Positions 1 to 8,190 of a DNA stretch of 64,000 bases are shown one piece after another. The DNA is taken from assembly GCA_019239415.1 (NCBI GenBank), contig JAFAZW010000021.1, forward strand, positions 1 through 64,000, read 5' to 3'. The notes under the pieces are model-generated. The model had not been told where the DNA came from. It did not search any database and was given only the letters and a program-made list of their open reading frames with translations. The stretch's first letter is position 1; every line of letters starts with the position of its first letter. This DNA comes from Alphaproteobacteria bacterium. GTDB taxonomy: Bacteria; Pseudomonadota; Alphaproteobacteria; Sphingomonadales; Sphingomonadaceae. The translations under genes and the position numbers were made by a program.

Positions 1-99
1 CATGGCCACGGTCTCCCCCCAGAGACACGCCCGCGCGCCCGGCGGGCAAACTTCCTTACCCCGGGCCAAAGTCTCGCTTCGGCCCGATCTGTCCGGGGC

Positions 100-124
100 C
101 CCCACGAAGTACCACTTCGTGGGG
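100..124. terminator. Perfect 11-bp stem/3-nt loop hairpin just downstream of the minus-strand YD-repeat ORF
   Basis: CCCCACGAAGT-ACC-ACTTCGTGGGG; lies just past the stop codon at 131 of the minus-strand ORF; no clear U tract. Confidence 0.5.
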
Positions 125-130
125 AGCGAC

Positions 131-376
131 TTACGGCGGCGGCGACGCGTTCGGCGAGCCGGTGACGGTGACGTTGGCGCGGTTGTCCGCCTTGTCGTGC
201 GTGTATTGCGCGACGACGCCGTTGTTGACGGTGCCGCTGCGCTCGACCTTCACCAGCCGGCCCTTGGCATCGTAGGTGTAGGTGATCGTCTCGGTCGCCG
301 CGGCGGCCGCCCCCAGGCACAGCGCCAGCACCAGCGCCACGATCGCCATCCGCTCCGCAACGGTCCCCGTTCGCAT
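131..376 (-). CDS. Small secreted single-YD-repeat (RHS-like) protein
   Basis: Signal-peptide-like N-terminus (MAIVALVLALCLGAAAAA), then ITYTYDAKGRLVKVERSG...AQYTHDKADNRANVTV, a YD-repeat signature. Confidence 0.7.
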   Translation of the reverse strand: MRTGTVAERMAIVALVLALCLGAAAAATETITYTYDAKGRLVKVERSGTVNNGVVAQYTHDKADNRANVTVTGSPNASPPP

Positions 377-562
377 CGACAGCCCCCCGGTCGAATCGCC
401 CGACCCGGCGCGACTCGCGCCGACTCGAACGTCAGAAGAACATAAAATGCCCTACAATGCAAATCCTATTTTTGTTCTCCAACCGAGTCAGGGGCTTAGG
501 CCCGCGGCGGGGGCGGGGCGGCGGCGGACCTGGCGCGGACCGGACCCCCGGCGCCGCCTCGG

Positions 563-1138
563 TCAGCCGTGCGGCGGCGTGGTCGGCGGCGGCGGGTTGG
601 TGGTTTCGCTCGTGCCGGTGGAGCTGCCGCCGGTGCCCTGCGATCCGGACGTGCCGCTGCCGCCGGTGCCGGTGGAGCCGCCGGTGGTCGCGGTCGATCC
701 GCCCTGGGCGCCGCCGCCGACCGAGCCGCCGGCCGCGACCTGCTGCTGGACGACCTGGGCGAGCTGCGGCGTGGCGGTCTTCGCCGTGCAGGTGCCCTTG
801 CCGCCGTTCGACAGCGACAGGACGTTCACCGACACGCCGCAGACGTTGGCGGCGACGTCGATCGGCACCTGCGCGTTCACCGGGATGTTGGCGCGGTCGA
901 TGTTGAGCCGCACCGAGAGGTCGTTGAGCACGTTCTGCAGGTTGACGTTGACCAGTGCCGGGATGCCGCCGGTGCCGCCGCCGCCGCCGCCGCCGGTGCT
1001 CGTGCCCCCGCCCCCGCCGCTGCCGGTCGTGGCGACGCTCTGCGCGCCGGCGGGATGGCCGCCCTGGTCGGTGCTGCATCCCGCCGCGAACGGCGCGAAG
1101 ATGGTGGCGGCGAGGAAGAGCTTCACACTCTGGCGCAT
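563..1138 (-). CDS. Predicted lipoprotein with chaplin-like Cys-pair segment and Gly/Thr-rich tail
   Basis: Lipobox FAAGC; NVCGVSVNVLSLSNGGKGTC; paralogous to the next CDS. Confidence 0.75.
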   Translation of the reverse strand: MRQSVKLFLAATIFAPFAAGCSTDQGGHPAGAQSVATTGSGGGGGTSTGGGGGGGTGGIPALVNVNLQNVLNDLSVRLNIDRANIPVNAQVPIDVAANVCGVSVNVLSLSNGGKGTCTAKTATPQLAQVVQQQVAAGGSVGGGAQGGSTATTGGSTGTGGSGTSGSQGTGGSSTGTSETTNPPPPTTPPHG

Positions 1139-1165
1139 CTTTGGTCCTCCTGTCTTTGCGAAAGC

Positions 1166-1705
1166 TTATTTGGGGGTCGTGGTGGCCGGCGGCGTGGTCG
1201 AGGCCGGCGGGGGCGTCGTCGTCGTGCTTCCGCTCGACGTGCCGCCGGTGCCCTGCGCGCCCGCGCTCCCCGTCCCGGCGCTGCCGGTCGCGCCGGCGTT
1301 GGTCGCGGTCGAGCCGCCCTGGGCGCCGCCGCCGACATTCCCCCCCGCCGCCATCTGCTGCTGGACCACCTGCGCGAGCTCGGCCGGGGCGGTCTGCGCC
1401 GTGCAATTGGCCGGCGCGCCCTTCGAGGCGGAGAGCACGTTGATCGACACGCCGCACACGTTGACGGCGAGGTTGATCGGGATTTGCGCGTTGATGGGCA
1501 CGTTGGCGCGGTCGAGGTGCAGCTGCACGGCGAGGTTGTTGAGCACGTTGCTAAGGTCGACGTTGACGAGCGAGGGCACGCCCGACGCCGCGGAGCCGAC
1601 CGCCCCGCCGGCGCTGGACAAGGTATCGCCGACGCCGTTCGTCTTGCAGCCGGCGAGGCTGGCGGCGGCGATCAGGGCGGCCGCGGAAGCGGTGAAGGTT
1701 TTCAT
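1166..1705 (-). CDS. Predicted lipoprotein, tandem paralog of 563..1138
   Basis: Lipobox SLAGC; NVCGVSINVLSASKGAPANC; shared LAQVVQQQxAAGGxVGGGAQGGSTAT segment. Confidence 0.75.
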   Translation of the reverse strand: MKTFTASAAALIAAASLAGCKTNGVGDTLSSAGGAVGSAASGVPSLVNVDLSNVLNNLAVQLHLDRANVPINAQIPINLAVNVCGVSINVLSASKGAPANCTAQTAPAELAQVVQQQMAAGGNVGGGAQGGSTATNAGATGSAGTGSAGAQGTGGTSSGSTTTTPPPASTTPPATTTPK

Positions 1706-1754
1706 CGCGCATCTCCCTGTTTCGGCAGGGTAACGCGGCGCGGCGACGGCGGTT

Positions 1755-2945
1755 TCAACGCCTGCGCAGGCGGCGGAGGAAGAAAATCGCGGGGTAGAGG
1801 AAGCCGAGGCCGCGCGGCAGCGGGACGGCGAGGCGGTCGTAGGGGCTGACGAGCTGCCGGCGCAGCTCGCCGAGCTTGTAGCCGACGCCGCGCTCGAGGC
1901 CGAGCTGGAGGAGGTGGATGGTGAGGGTGCCGAGGCGGGTCTCGTCGAGCTCCCGCTCCTCGGCGCGGCCGGCGAGCTTGCGCAGCGACAGGCGCAGGAG
2001 CAGGCGCACGACCCGGTCGCGTCGGAGCTCGGCAAGCAGCGGCTCGGCCACCGGCGTCGCGAACAGCCGGTGGCAGAGGAGGAGGGCGAGCGCCGCCGCG
2101 CGACCCGCGCCGACGCCCGCGGCGGCGCGGTACAGCCGCTCGATCTCCCCGGGGGCGAGCGGGGCGAGCAGCGCGCCGACATCGGCGATCCATTTCAGCC
2201 TGAACCACGCGCTGGACGCGCCGTGCACCGCGAGATAGCCGAACAGCGGCTCGGTCGCGAGGGTCGGCAAGGTATCCGCGCCGGCCACGGTCACTTCCTG
2301 CCGCGGCGAGGCGAGGCCGACGCCGCGGAGCAGCGCGGGATTGTCGGCGAGGCCGGTGTGCAGCTCGACGACGGTGCCGCCCGGACCCTCCCACACCGAT
2401 TCCTTCCAGTGGCGGTGCCAGAAGCCCAGCCGCTCCCGCCCCCGCACCCCCTCCGGGACCCGCAGCGCGTAGCCGGCCTCCTCGAGCAGGCCGGCGGCTC
2501 GCTCCACCGCCTCGGCAGCGACGAGCAGGTCGATGTCCCAGCCCATCTTGAGCGCGATCGAGCCCCAGGCGCATTGGGCCAGGCTGACGCCCTTGACGAA
2601 CAGCAGGTCGACGCCGGCCGCCGCCAACCCGCGCTTGAGGCGCAGCGACTCCGCGGCGAGCCTGAGGTTCTGGACGATGATCCGCTCCGCCGCCGCGCGC
2701 AGCTCGCCCGCCTCGGCGTCGGGAACGCCGGCGGCGCCCCGCCGGAGGCCCTCCCACACCAGCCCCTCGACCCGGTGGCGGCGGGCGATCGCCAGGACGC
2801 GCGGCCAGTCGGCGGCTTCGGCGAGCGAGCGGATCCGCGTCGCGGCCGCCGCGTCCGCGGGGCGGCGGCAGCAGGCGGCGACAAGCTCGAATTCCCGGGA
2901 AAGCCGCACCCGCTCGCGCTCCGTTGGACGCAGCGGCCATGCCAC
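1755..2945 (-). CDS. Nucleotidyltransferase family protein (PF14907-like, lasso-cluster-associated type)
   Basis: LLFVKGVSLAQCAWGSIALKMGWDIDLLV and WKESVWEGPGGTVVELHTGL typical of this family; probable GTG start near 2945. Confidence 0.75.
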   Translation of the reverse strand: MAWPLRPTERERVRLSREFELVAACCRRPADAAAATRIRSLAEAADWPRVLAIARRHRVEGLVWEGLRRGAAGVPDAEAGELRAAAERIIVQNLRLAAESLRLKRGLAAAGVDLLFVKGVSLAQCAWGSIALKMGWDIDLLVAAEAVERAAGLLEEAGYALRVPEGVRGRERLGFWHRHWKESVWEGPGGTVVELHTGLADNPALLRGVGLASPRQEVTVAGADTLPTLATEPLFGYLAVHGASSAWFRLKWIADVGALLAPLAPGEIERLYRAAAGVGAGRAAALALLLCHRLFATPVAEPLLAELRRDRVVRLLLRLSLRKLAGRAEERELDETRLGTLTIHLLQLGLERGVGYKLGELRRQLVSPYDRLAVPLPRGLGFLYPAIFFLRRLRRR

Positions 2946-3011
2946 CGGCGGGCACGCATCGGCAAGGGGCGCGGCTTGCCACCGTCCACCGCCCCACGCT
3001 AGCGCGGAGCG

Positions 3012-3479
3012 GTGATGGCCGCCCGCCGCCCCCGCCGCCGCCCGCTCGGCGCGACGAACCGCCGCCTCCTCGCGGAGGCGCTGCCCGCGCTCGCCCTCGC
3101 TTCGCTGGCCGTGAAGCTCGCCCCGTTCCGCCGGCTCGCGGCGTGGGCGAGCCGCTGGGGACGCGGCCGCACGGGCGAGGTCGATGCGGCCTTCCTGCGC
3201 AAGGCGCGCTGGTCGGTCGAGGCCTGGGCGAAGCGCGTGCCGTGGCGCACCGTCTGCTTCCAGAAGGGGCTCGCCCTGCATGCCCTCCTCCGCGCGCGCG
3301 GCATCCCCTCCGTTCTCCATTACGGCGTGCGGCAGGAGCCGGGGACCGGCCTCAAGGCGCATGTCTGGGTCACCGTCGCCGGCGAACCGGTCATCGGCGG
3401 CGAGGAGGCGCCGGGCTTCGCCTGCCTCGCGACCTTCCCGCCGCAGCAGGGCGGCGGCTCGTCGCGCATGCCGGGTTAA
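3012..3479 (+). CDS. Lasso peptide biosynthesis B2-like protein (transglutaminase-fold protease)
   Basis: RTVCFQKGLALHALLRARGIPSVLHYGV...LKAHVWVTVAGEPVIGG: Cys and His of the B2 catalytic arrangement. Confidence 0.85.
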   Translation: MMAARRPRRRPLGATNRRLLAEALPALALASLAVKLAPFRRLAAWASRWGRGRTGEVDAAFLRKARWSVEAWAKRVPWRTVCFQKGLALHALLRARGIPSVLHYGVRQEPGTGLKAHVWVTVAGEPVIGGEEAPGFACLATFPPQQGGGSSRMPG

Positions 3480-3558
3480 AAGGCGGCAAGGCGGGTGTTT
3501 TTCCTAGTTTTCCGGCACAATCATCCCTAAGTGCCCGCGCGGGACGGGAATTTCGGTT

Positions 3559-4989
3559 ATGTGGAGGACGTTGCGCGCTGGTGCCGGTGCGCTCGCGTGC
3601 GTCGCGGGCGGCGCCGCTTTGTGCCAGGCTCCGGCTCCCGCGACGCCTCCCGCTGCGCCCAGCCTTCCCGCGCCGTCCGCCGACCCGCTTCACATCGATT
3701 TCAGCGGCGACCCGGTCCTGCGCCTCGCCCGGCGGCAGACGCCGCCCGACCAGTTCCGCGCGCTCGTCGGCAATGCGGTCGAGCGCCACCCGGGCACGCT
3801 CGAGGCCGAGGCCAGCACCGCCGAGGCCCGCGCCGTGGTGAGCGAAGCCTATGAGCGGCGGCTGCCCTCGGTCGATCTCACCGTCCAGAACTATCAGGTG
3901 CTGGCGCGCCAATTCTCCAACGACCCCAACAACATCATCGAGCGCACCCGCGCCCACGCCCGCACCGACGCGCAGCTTTCGATCACCCAGAACATCTTCG
4001 ATTTCGGCGCCAGCGCCGACCGGGTCGCCGCCGCCGGCGCGCGGCTGCGCTCCGCCGCTGCCGATGCGGAGGCCAATGCCGACAATATCGCGCTGACGAC
4101 GATCGCCGCCTGGTACGACGTCTTCGCCTATCGTGCTTTGGTCGGCCTCACCGAGAATTTCGTCGCCAACCAGCAGGAATTGCGGGCCGCGGTCGAGGAG
4201 CGGATCCGCCAGGGCGTGTCGGCGCCCGGCGATACCGCGCGGGTCGAGAGCTACCTCGCCTCGGCGCAGACGCGCCTCGCCAGCTTCCGCCGCCTGCTCG
4301 CCAATGCCGAGGCCCGCTTCACGCAGCTGACCGGGGCGCCGCCGCCGCCGAACCTGGAGCGCGCGCCGGTCGCCGAGCTGCCGGCGATGAGCCGCGACGC
4401 GGCCTCGCTCGCCGCGATGAGCGCGCCGCAGCCGCGCTCGGCCCAGGCCGCGGCCGACGCCGCGCGCCAGGAGGCGAGGGCGATCAGGGCCGACCGCATG
4501 CCGCAGATCAGCGTCGGCCTCGATGCCGGCCGCTACGGCGTCTTCGAGAACACCCGGGATTACGACGTGCGCGGCCGCGTCACCTATCGCCAGCACCTGT
4601 TCGGCGGCACGGAATCGCGCCTCGCGCAGGCCAATGCCCGCGCCCGCTCGGCCGACGCCCGGGCCAGCCGTATCCGCGACGAGGCGGCGCGCGACGCCGC
4701 CATCGCCTGGTCGGACGTCCAGGCGCTCGAGGAGCAATTGAAGGCGATGGAGGCGAGCTACGTCGCCAGCCGCCGCTCGCGCGACGTGCTCGTCGAGCGG
4801 TTCATCAACGCCCGCGGCAATCTGTTCGACGTCGTCGCGGCCGAAGATTCCTATTTCGAGACGGCGACATCCTATATCAGGGCGCTGAGCGAGCTCGATG
4901 CCGCCCGTTACGTGCTGCTTTCGCGCACCGGCGGCCTGTTGAAGGAGCTGCGCATCGATCCGGTGAAGGTCGGGGGACGGCGTGAGTAG
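3559..4989 (+). CDS. TolC family outer membrane protein (T1SS)
   Basis: TolC-like helical repeats; directly followed by T1SS ATPase and HlyD-family adaptor. Confidence 0.9.
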   Translation: MWRTLRAGAGALACVAGGAALCQAPAPATPPAAPSLPAPSADPLHIDFSGDPVLRLARRQTPPDQFRALVGNAVERHPGTLEAEASTAEARAVVSEAYERRLPSVDLTVQNYQVLARQFSNDPNNIIERTRAHARTDAQLSITQNIFDFGASADRVAAAGARLRSAAADAEANADNIALTTIAAWYDVFAYRALVGLTENFVANQQELRAAVEERIRQGVSAPGDTARVESYLASAQTRLASFRRLLANAEARFTQLTGAPPPPNLERAPVAELPAMSRDAASLAAMSAPQPRSAQAAADAARQEARAIRADRMPQISVGLDAGRYGVFENTRDYDVRGRVTYRQHLFGGTESRLAQANARARSADARASRIRDEAARDAAIAWSDVQALEEQLKAMEASYVASRRSRDVLVERFINARGNLFDVVAAEDSYFETATSYIRALSELDAARYVLLSRTGGLLKELRIDPVKVGGRRE

Positions 4990-6724
4990 CGAGCATAGTA
5001 TCAAGGTCCCCGAGCCGCGCTTCGCCGCCTGGCTGTGGGCGCCGATCCGCGCCAATCGCGGCGTCTACACCAAGGTCGCCCTCGCCGCCGTGATGATCAA
5101 CGTCTTCGGCATGGTGACGTCGCTGTTCACGATGACGGTCTACGACCGGGTCGTGCCGAACAACGCCACCTCGTCGCTGGTGGCGCTGTCCATCGGCCTC
5201 GTCGTCATCGTCATTTTCGATTTCGTGCTGAAGCTGCTCAGGGCCTATTTCGTCGACATCGCCGGCGCCTCGATCGACCGCGAGGTCGGGGAGACGCTGT
5301 TCCAGAAGCTGCTGGCGCTGCGGCTCGACCTCAAGAAGGGGTCGACCGGCTCGCTCACCGGCATCATGCGCGAGCTCGAGGCGCTGCGCGACTTCTTCAC
5401 CTCGGCGACGATGACCGCCGTCGTCGATCTCCCCTTCATCCTCCTCATCCTCGCCGTCGTCGCGATCATCGGCGGGCGGGTGGTGTTCGTGCCGGCGGCC
5501 ACCATCCCGATCGTCATCCTGGTCGGCTGGCTCACCCAGCCGGCGCTCGACCGCCTGTCGGCCAAGTCGATGGGCCAGGGGCTGCAGAAGCAGTCGGTGC
5601 TGGTCGAAACGGTGGGCGGGCTCGAGACGGTCAAGGCGACCGGCGCCGGCCGGCTCCTGTCGTGGCGGTGGCGGCGCGCGCTCATCGACCACAGCCACAG
5701 CTCGCTGCGCCAGCGGCTCATCGCCAGCATCGGCATCACCGTCGCGACCTCGGCCGGCACCATCTCCTATGCCGGGGTGGTGGTGCTGGGCGTCGGCCTG
5801 ATCGCCGACCAGCAGCTCACCATGGGCGGCCTCATCGCCTGTTCGATCCTTGCCGGCCGGGCCATCGCGCCGCTCGCCCAGATCTCGCAACTGCTTTCCC
5901 GCATGACGACGACGCGGACCGCCTATCGCCAGCTCAACGAGCTGATGAAGCAGCCGCCCGAAGGCCCGACCGGTGAGGGGATCCGGATCACCAGCCTCAA
6001 GGGCCGGATCGAGTTCCGCAACGTCAGCTTCCGCTATCCTGGCGCCGCCGAGAAGACCCTCGACGAAGTGAGCTTCGTCATCGAGCCGGGCGAGCATGTC
6101 GCCCTGCTCGGCCGGGTCGGCTCCGGCAAGTCGACCATCGCCCGGCTGATTCTCGGCCTCTATCCGCCGGAAGAGGGGCTCGTCCTCATCGACGGCACCG
6201 ACATCCGCCAGCTCGACCCGGTCGAGCTCAGGCGCAACATCGGCGCGGCGCTGCAGGAGAGCGTGCTGCTGACCGGGACGGTGCGCGAGAATATCGTTCT
6301 CGCCCGGGCCGAGGTCGACGACGAGGAGATGCTGCGCGTCACCGAGCTGTCCGGGACCCACGCCTTCATGGGCCGCATCGCCAACGGCTACGATCTCAAG
6401 CTCGCGGATCGCGGCGAGGGGCTGTCCGGCGGCCAGCGGCAGTCGATCGCGCTGGCGCGGGCGCTCGCCGGGAAGCCGCCCGTCCTGGTGTTCGACGAGC
6501 CGACCAGCGCGATGGACGCGCAGACCGAGACGGCGCTGCTGCAGCGGCTCGGCGCCGAGATCCAGGGCCGCACGGCGGTGATGATCACCCACCGGCCGCC
6601 GCTCCTCCAGCTGGTCGACCGGGTGATGGTCGTCGATGCCGGCAAGGTCGTCATGAACGGGCCGCGCGACGAGGTGATGAAGCAGATCACCCGGCCCGCG
6701 CCCGCCGCCCCCCGGGCGGCCTGA
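4982..6724 (+). CDS. Type I secretion system permease/ATPase
   Basis: ABC TM domain, Walker A GRVGSGKST, LSGGQRQ signature, Walker B VLVFDEPTSAMD; no N-terminal C39 peptidase domain. Confidence 0.95.
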   Translation: MSSEHSIKVPEPRFAAWLWAPIRANRGVYTKVALAAVMINVFGMVTSLFTMTVYDRVVPNNATSSLVALSIGLVVIVIFDFVLKLLRAYFVDIAGASIDREVGETLFQKLLALRLDLKKGSTGSLTGIMRELEALRDFFTSATMTAVVDLPFILLILAVVAIIGGRVVFVPAATIPIVILVGWLTQPALDRLSAKSMGQGLQKQSVLVETVGGLETVKATGAGRLLSWRWRRALIDHSHSSLRQRLIASIGITVATSAGTISYAGVVVLGVGLIADQQLTMGGLIACSILAGRAIAPLAQISQLLSRMTTTRTAYRQLNELMKQPPEGPTGEGIRITSLKGRIEFRNVSFRYPGAAEKTLDEVSFVIEPGEHVALLGRVGSGKSTIARLILGLYPPEEGLVLIDGTDIRQLDPVELRRNIGAALQESVLLTGTVRENIVLARAEVDDEEMLRVTELSGTHAFMGRIANGYDLKLADRGEGLSGGQRQSIALARALAGKPPVLVFDEPTSAMDAQTETALLQRLGAEIQGRTAVMITHRPPLLQLVDRVMVVDAGKVVMNGPRDEVMKQITRPAPAAPRAA

Positions 6725-6731
6725 TCCTTCC

Positions 6732-8036
6732 ATGAACCAGCACACCCATATCGAGGACATCGCCGGCGAGATTCGCCCGCGCACCGCGTCGAACATCCTC
6801 CTCTGGGTGATCGGCGGCTTCTTCGTCGCCTTCATCCTGTGGGCGTCGTTCACCAAGCTCGACCGCACCGTGCGCGGCCAAGGCCGGGTGATCGCGACCT
6901 CGCACATGCAGGTCATCTCGAACCTCGAAGGCGGGGTGATCGAGGCGATCAACGTGCGCACCGGCCAGCAGGTCAGAGCGGGCGAGGAACTGGTCCGGCT
7001 CGACCGCACCGGCGCCGGCAGCGAGCTCGGCAGCGGCGAATCCTCGGTCAACACCTTGTCGGCGAAGATCGCCCGGCTGACGGCCGAGATCCAAGGCCGC
7101 GAGCCGGCCTATCCCGCCTCGAACGATCCGCAGGTGCAGGACCAGATCCGCATCGAGCAGTCGCTCCACGCCTCGCGCACCCAGGAGCTCGCCAGCCTCC
7201 GCGCCGCGGGCGCCGCCCGGGTCGCCCAGGCCCGCAAGGCGGTCGAGGAAGCCGAGGCCACCTACCAGGCGAAGGTCTCCAACCGCGACGCCAAGAAGCG
7301 CGAGCTCGACATCATCCGCCCGCTCGTCGCCAAGGGCATCGAGCCCAGGCTGTCGCTGTCCGAGGCCGAGAGCGCCTATGCGATTTCCCAGAGCGAGGTC
7401 GCGGCGGCGGCCGCGACCGTCCAGCGCGCCCACGGCTCGGTCGCCGAGGCGCTGTCGCAGACCTCGCAGCAGCAGCAGGACTGGCGCAGCCTTGCCGCCA
7501 ACGAGCTCGCCACCGCCCAGGGTGAGTTCGCCGCGCGCAGCCGCGCGCTCCCCGCCCTCGAGAAGAAGGTCCAGCGCACCAGCGTCCGCGCGCCGGTCGC
7601 GGGCAAGGTCAACCGCGTCCTCGTCACCACCGTCGGCAGCGCGGTCTCCCCGGGCGCCCCCTTGCTCGAGATCGTGCCGTCGCAGGACAGCCTCCTCGTC
7701 GAGGCGCAGGTAAAGCCGTCCGACATCGCCTTCGTCCACCTCGGCCAGAAGGCGCGGGTCAACATCAGCGCCTATGACAGCTCGATCTACGGGTCCTTGT
7801 TCGGCACCGTCGTCGCGATCGCGCCCGACGTCGTCGTCAACGAGAAGACCGGCGAGAGCTTCTACACGATCCAGGTGCGCACCAATTCGAACGCGCTGAA
7901 GGACCGCGCCGGCCGCCCGCTCCCCATCGGCACCGGCATGGTCGCCGACGTCAGCCTGCTCGGCGACAAGCGGACGATCATGGAATATATCCTCACCCCC
8001 ATCACCCGCCTCACCGAAAGCGCCTTCCGCGAGTGA
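6732..8036 (+). CDS. HlyD family type I secretion periplasmic adaptor
   Basis: Single N-terminal TM, GGVIEAINVRTGQQVRAGEELVRLD lipoyl motif, coiled coil, VRAPVAGKVNRVLVTTVG. Confidence 0.95.
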   Translation: MNQHTHIEDIAGEIRPRTASNILLWVIGGFFVAFILWASFTKLDRTVRGQGRVIATSHMQVISNLEGGVIEAINVRTGQQVRAGEELVRLDRTGAGSELGSGESSVNTLSAKIARLTAEIQGREPAYPASNDPQVQDQIRIEQSLHASRTQELASLRAAGAARVAQARKAVEEAEATYQAKVSNRDAKKRELDIIRPLVAKGIEPRLSLSEAESAYAISQSEVAAAAATVQRAHGSVAEALSQTSQQQQDWRSLAANELATAQGEFAARSRALPALEKKVQRTSVRAPVAGKVNRVLVTTVGSAVSPGAPLLEIVPSQDSLLVEAQVKPSDIAFVHLGQKARVNISAYDSSIYGSLFGTVVAIAPDVVVNEKTGESFYTIQVRTNSNALKDRAGRPLPIGTGMVADVSLLGDKRTIMEYILTPITRLTESAFRE

Positions 8037-8051
8037 CCGCCTAAAGGCGGT
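8036..8051. promoter_or_regulatory. Hairpin overlapping the HlyD-family stop codon, between T1SS genes and the giant adhesin
   Basis: ACCGCC-TAAA-GGCGGT, perfect 6-bp stem. Confidence 0.4.
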
Positions 8052-8190
8052 ATCTGACGGCGAAGTCGCGCAAAAGGCACGAAACTCCACCTTTCGGCTG
8101 GACCGAAATGGCGCTTTCTGCGATTGAGGGCGCATTGGGGGGAGACCTGCGCGCCATTGTGGCGGCCCTTGTCCCCCGGGGGATTTCGAA

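Noticed and set aside
282-1849. Plus-strand ORFs across the tandem lipoproteins
   Set aside because: The minus-strand frames have lipoboxes, paralogy and plausible starts; plus frames are Pro/Arg-rich noise
3559-8036. T1SS ATPase as a bacteriocin/double-glycine peptide exporter
   Set aside because: No N-terminal C39 peptidase domain is present in the ATPase, and the precursor candidate has no double-glycine leader
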